Both the position numbers and the translations under genes were made by a program. Below are positions 19,922 to 22,858 of a stretch of 22,858 bases of DNA, one piece after another. Every line of letters starts with the position of its first letter. Within the stretch, counting starts at the first letter, position 1. The notes under the pieces were generated by a model. It was given only the letters and a program-made list of their open reading frames with translations, did no database searches and was not told the origin of the DNA. The DNA is from Chara braunii (Eukaryota; Streptophyta; Charophyceae; Charales; Characeae), in the NCBI GenBank assembly GCA_003427395.1, contig BFEA01000019.1, positions 4,884,126-4,906,983 on the forward strand, written 5' to 3'.

Positions 19922-20753
19922 GTTACAGTCTTCATGCCACAAACAGTGGCCCTATGCTCAGAAGTAGCCCACTCAGTTAATCCCCGAGGTATGTTGAATG
20001 CGACGGCTTCCCACCTGACTGAAACACAGCAGACTGATTACCAGAGGGGGACCGCCTCCTGGTAGCGGTAGGCTGCAACAAAAAGCAGCAGACTACTACT
20101 TTTTTCTTGACAAAAAGCACTTTTAATTTATTATATATGCTGGAAACCGTGTATAGCGTCCCTTACATCAATTACACACACTTGGCCTTGATTACGCCTT
20201 TGTCAAAGCGTGTATAGCGTGTATGGCTGAAGGACCATGGGAGAGCGGCATCGATTACGCCTTTGTCAAAGCGAGGATCTGCCTCTTCTCTGCCCCCTGC
20301 CAAGCCCTCCTGGCCCATCCTCACCATACCCCAGGTTGCTCTCTATCCCGTGGCTTGGGGCCGGGTGCAGCCTCCCTGTGTTCTTCCCAAACTGGAAACT
20401 GGTGCCTGTCTTTTGCTACCTTTCGTTTTCTTTTATTTGTAGACCGCCATTACCTTCGAGCCTTTTTTTCCCATGGACGATTCGTGCTGCGCGCCAATTT
20501 CAGAACGATATAGCTCATTTCTTTTCTTTTCGGCTGGTGCAACCAGGAACAGAGGTCTGGCCCCCGAAGAATGGGAAAGTTGACAACTTTGTCACAAAAA
20601 GGCACCCCGCTTTAAACCCCTTTAACCCCTTAAAAACCAAATTATACACCCCCCCCTCCCTCCTTGGCAACCAGCTCTTGAAAAAAGAAAGGAGAACCGA
20701 CTAGGGTTCCTTTGGCCATGCTCAGGAAAACCTCCACCCAAAATAATAAAAAA
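19922..20753. other. Unassigned sequence downstream of the LINE
   Basis: ORFs at 20223-20513 and 20237-20704 overlap in different frames with no domain I recognise. Poly-T and poly-A patches are scattered, and CTTTAAACCCCTTTAACCCC near 20610 is a small tandem. Confidence 0.4.
20149..20273 (+). repeat. Two-block direct duplication with unlike centres
   Basis: GTGTATAGCGT occurs at about 20149 and 20210. GATTACGCCTTTGTCAAAGCG occurs identically at 20190-20210 and 20253-20273. Each copy is about 61-63 bp, but the roughly 30 bp between the two blocks are unrelated. Confidence 0.8.
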
Positions 20754-20947
20754 GGGGTAACTACGGCGCAGTCATGTTTTCAATTCTAAATCCACTTCAG
20801 GCATACCTCGAATACAACACATCCCCACCCAACCCTAAAGCTGGGTCGGATACATTCACGATTTTCCTCGCTTTGGAGTAAAAGTTCACAAAACCGTGAC
20901 TGAAACGCGTTTAGAATTGAAAACCTTGGCTGCACCCTAGTTTTTCC
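20754..20947. mobile_element. 194-bp MITE (family M, copy 2)
   Basis: Terminal inverted repeats of about 47 bp (20754-20800 and 20900-20947) share TTTTCAATTCTAAA exactly and GCAG.CA.G and TTCAG in register. The outer ends are GGGGTAACTACGG and GGAAAAACTAGGG, close to the GGTAACTATG end of the 15272-15463 MITE. Flanks (AATAAAAAA and ATAAGTAAA) are AT-rich and give no clean target duplication. It has no ORF. Size and ends suggest it belongs to the same MITE superfamily as copy 1. Confidence 0.75.
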
Positions 20948-20979
20948 ATAAGTAAATAAGTAAGATGGGCTGCTGTTTG

Positions 20980-21003
20980 CCTGCACGGGGTTGCCCGTGC
21001 AGG
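20980..21003. repeat. Perfect 10-bp hairpin
   Basis: CCTGCACGGG, loop GTTG, CCCGTGCAGG. It lies 32 bp past the MITE and has no T run, so it is not a classical terminator. Its function is unknown. Confidence 0.85.
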
Positions 21004-21380
21004 TGACCCCTGGGCGGCTTGTGCGGGTTGCACGGCCAGGCGAGCCTCACGTAGCCTACCACAAAAGTTCGCCTGTGGAAGGTACTGGTGGTTTGAAGGA
21101 CGAGTACATGTCCAAGCCTCTTTCTGCCATGGTAGATTCACAGTGCACGCCAAGATTTGCCGAACCACCGGGGTGCCCGCAACCACTGTCTGGTCAGGTC
21201 ACCAGGTGCCTGCGACCGCTCTGTGGGCAGTTCACCCTGCCAAGGTGGTGAAGGGTGACGGTCCTGGGTGGTTCACACTAGGGCAGGACAGGGGGGTTGC
21301 ATGGTCCGGTCTGCTCCTTGTGCGACACGTCAGGGCGGTTTCTCCGTCATCTGACGTGGCCTCTGAGTTGACCAGTGGCG

Positions 21381-21392
21381 CGCCACGTGGCG
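21381..21392. promoter_or_regulatory. G-box palindrome upstream of the Asn-rich ORF
   Basis: CGCCACGTGGCG, identical to the 12-mer at 8-19, lies 121-132 bp before the ATG at 21514. The CACGTG core is a known plant bZIP/bHLH site. The position suits a promoter element, but no TATA box or transcript evidence is visible. Confidence 0.35.
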
Positions 21393-21513
21393 TGCTATTT
21401 GCGGATCTCTTTAGAGGGTGAGGTCAGTAAGGAGGGGTGTTACTGGGTGTGTGTAGAGGTGTGTGACATGGGGAGAAACACACGAAGGGGTGAGAACCGA
21501 GTGGAGATTGGCG

Positions 21514-22266
21514 ATGGCGTGTCCGGGGGAACTGGGAGCGGATGCGTGGCTTACTACCGTTCACGCGAGCACTGCGTGTGTACGCCAGGTGGTGGCGAAG
21601 CTGCGATCGGCTGTTGTGGAAAGGATGGTGCCGTCAATCTCGTGGATCCAAAATGTGAGGGAGTGCTTAATGGAGGTCACATGGGGGCTGGAGGAGGGGC
21701 CGCCCCTCTACCTGGATGCGACAACAAGATGCCCACGTTTGGAGGACTTGATGCGGCGCTACTACGAGGAGCTTGAGGAGGGGCAAGCTCTTTGTTCTAT
21801 GCTGGAGGATCGCGGCTATGACAACGACGATCTCGCCCATATCGCAGCTAATCACAATATCAACGACAACAATGACAGCAACAATGAGAGTAACAACAAC
21901 AACGACGATAACAAAGATTCAGGAGAGTGTAACAGCGTCATCGATTCCCTCGAAGACGGCGACGACGTTCTTATCGAGGTGTTTAGCAGCAACGGCGACA
22001 ATAACGAGAACAGCAGCAACGACGACAATAACAACAACAACAACATTGACGACAACAACAACAACAACAACAACAGCATCAACAATAGCGCCGACAACTG
22101 TGATTTCCGTGAAGTCAACGATGTCATATCAATCCAAATCATTCAGATCGTCGCTGGGAATGGTCGAGGGGTGCAGCGGGCTCCTCCCGCGAGTAGCGGG
22201 AAGCTTTCTGGGAAGGGGACTGTTCTGTGCATCGTCATGAGAATCCGGCGCTGTCTGTGCGGGTGA
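21514..22266 (+). CDS. Hypothetical Asn/Asp-rich protein (250 residues)
   Basis: I do not recognise this protein. The frame opens after a TAG at 21454; 21514 is the first ATG, with purine at -3 and G at +4 (gcgATGg). Residues 1-105 have an ordinary composition with four Trp, helical-looking stretches (VRQVVAKLRSAVVERM) and an acidic segment (YYEELEEGQALCSMLEDRG). Residues about 110-200 are a low-complexity Asn/Asp/Ser region. Asn and Asp codons there mix AAC with AAT and GAC with GAT, and Ser, Ile and Glu codons interrupt, so it is not one pure microsatellite. The last 50 residues are less biased and basic. No signal peptide, membrane segment or domain is evident. CGGGTGAGA at the stop could be a 5' splice site, in which case the protein continues. 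It could also be a repeat-derived ORF. Confidence 0.4.
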   Translation: MACPGELGADAWLTTVHASTACVRQVVAKLRSAVVERMVPSISWIQNVRECLMEVTWGLEEGPPLYLDATTRCPRLEDLMRRYYEELEEGQALCSMLEDRGYDNDDLAHIAANHNINDNNDSNNESNNNNDDNKDSGECNSVIDSLEDGDDVLIEVFSSNGDNNENSSNDDNNNNNNIDDNNNNNNNSINNSADNCDFREVNDVISIQIIQIVAGNGRGVQRAPPASSGKLSGKGTVLCIVMRIRRCLCG

Positions 22267-22858
22267 GATAGTACTGCGCGATGGGACCCGGGTGGGAGGG
22301 TGGTACGGTGTTACAGGGGCCTTGGGGAGGCCCATCATTTACCCTCCCGTGCTATCTGGAGGGCGAATTGGTATACGTGGAATCCCGCCCACCTGACTGT
22401 CAGCCTCCTTCTCTGATTTTCGCTACGACTGTCTTTCTAAATTCTCTGGCTTCTTATTTTGAACACCCCTCCTGTGATTCTGATCGATGGGTGTGATTTT
22501 GATCGATGCTCTAAACGGTTTTTCCCTATTCTGAATGCCTCTCCTCCTCAAGTACCTGTTAACAGTTGATGAGGGTTTCAGAGTACGGGTTCGATTTAGA
22601 TTGTGATGGGCAGTTAATCCCCTCAACTGAGGGCAATCAATGCGGCTCATCAGTCAACGAAGTGTGTCTGCGTGTCGATTTAGTTGGCCACCCAGTTTTA
22701 TAGTACGATGGACACGTGGCAGGTTATCATGATCCTAGTTTGCTTACATGATCCTGGTTTGCTTACAGCCCATTCGATTCCAAATGTCAAGGGACGCTGG
22801 ACCCAGTTTCCAGCAGGTGTTGCTCCCCACCAATAGATGGAGCCTTCCCGAGCATGCT
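22267..22858. other. Unassigned sequence downstream of the Asn-rich ORF
   Basis: No gene is supported. GATTCTGATCGATGGGTG and GATTTTGATCGATG (about 22477-22508) are a small direct repeat. TTTGCTTACAG at about 22758-22768 looks like a 3' splice acceptor and could pair with the GTGAGA at 22262, but this is untested. Confidence 0.35.
22729..22766 (+). repeat. 19-bp tandem duplication
   Basis: ATGATCCTAGTTTGCTTAC is followed at once by ATGATCCTGGTTTGCTTAC, with one difference. Confidence 0.9.

Overview
The window reads as repeat-rich nuclear DNA of a large eukaryotic genome. It has no bacterial operon layout, many microsatellites, long homopolymers, LINE-type reverse transcriptase fossils and several small inverted-repeat DNA transposons. 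The style of the LINE proteins and the GC-rich small elements would suit a plant or streptophyte alga (a charophyte such as Chara is my guess), but no sequence-level marker proves the lineage. I see no rRNA, no functional tRNA, no CRISPR and no recognisable intact housekeeping gene.

Layout. 1-175 is a very GC-rich block of nested palindromes. About 590-1605 is an AT-rich foldback element, split at 766-1277 by a second, hAT-like element with an 8-bp target duplication. 3371-3916 and 5396-6140 are degenerate GT/CT-rich minisatellite tracts. Between them, 4141-4971 is another hAT-like element with perfect 9-bp terminal inverted repeats, a 109-nt poly-A run and an internal tandem duplication; it sits in the microsatellite that opens a dispersed repeat (called R1 here). 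Four R1 copies occur (about 4985-5365, 6907-7302, 7376-7620, 7621-8005), each tied to an AAT or CT microsatellite. A second dispersed repeat (R2) occurs at 6447-6843 (-) and 11560-11816 (+). 8226-8990 is a pyrimidine-rich degenerate tract. 9200-9445 looks like a tRNA-derived SINE with tRNA-like boxes on both strands.

The right half has two 190-bp-class MITEs (15272-15463 and 20754-20947) with related termini. It also has two dead LINEs: a decayed reverse transcriptase on the minus strand (about 15776-17070) and a 5'-truncated C-terminal ORF2 piece on the plus strand (18383-19701) followed by a 3' stem-loop. The only ORF that resembles a live gene is 21514-22266, a 250-residue protein ending in a long Asn/Asp-rich region; its function is unknown.

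The genes do not form a pathway. The window records repeated transposon insertion and decay, with nested insertions that give a relative order of events. The most distinctive theme is that the hAT-like elements carry GC-rich subterminal blocks built from short palindromic words next to long A or T runs.
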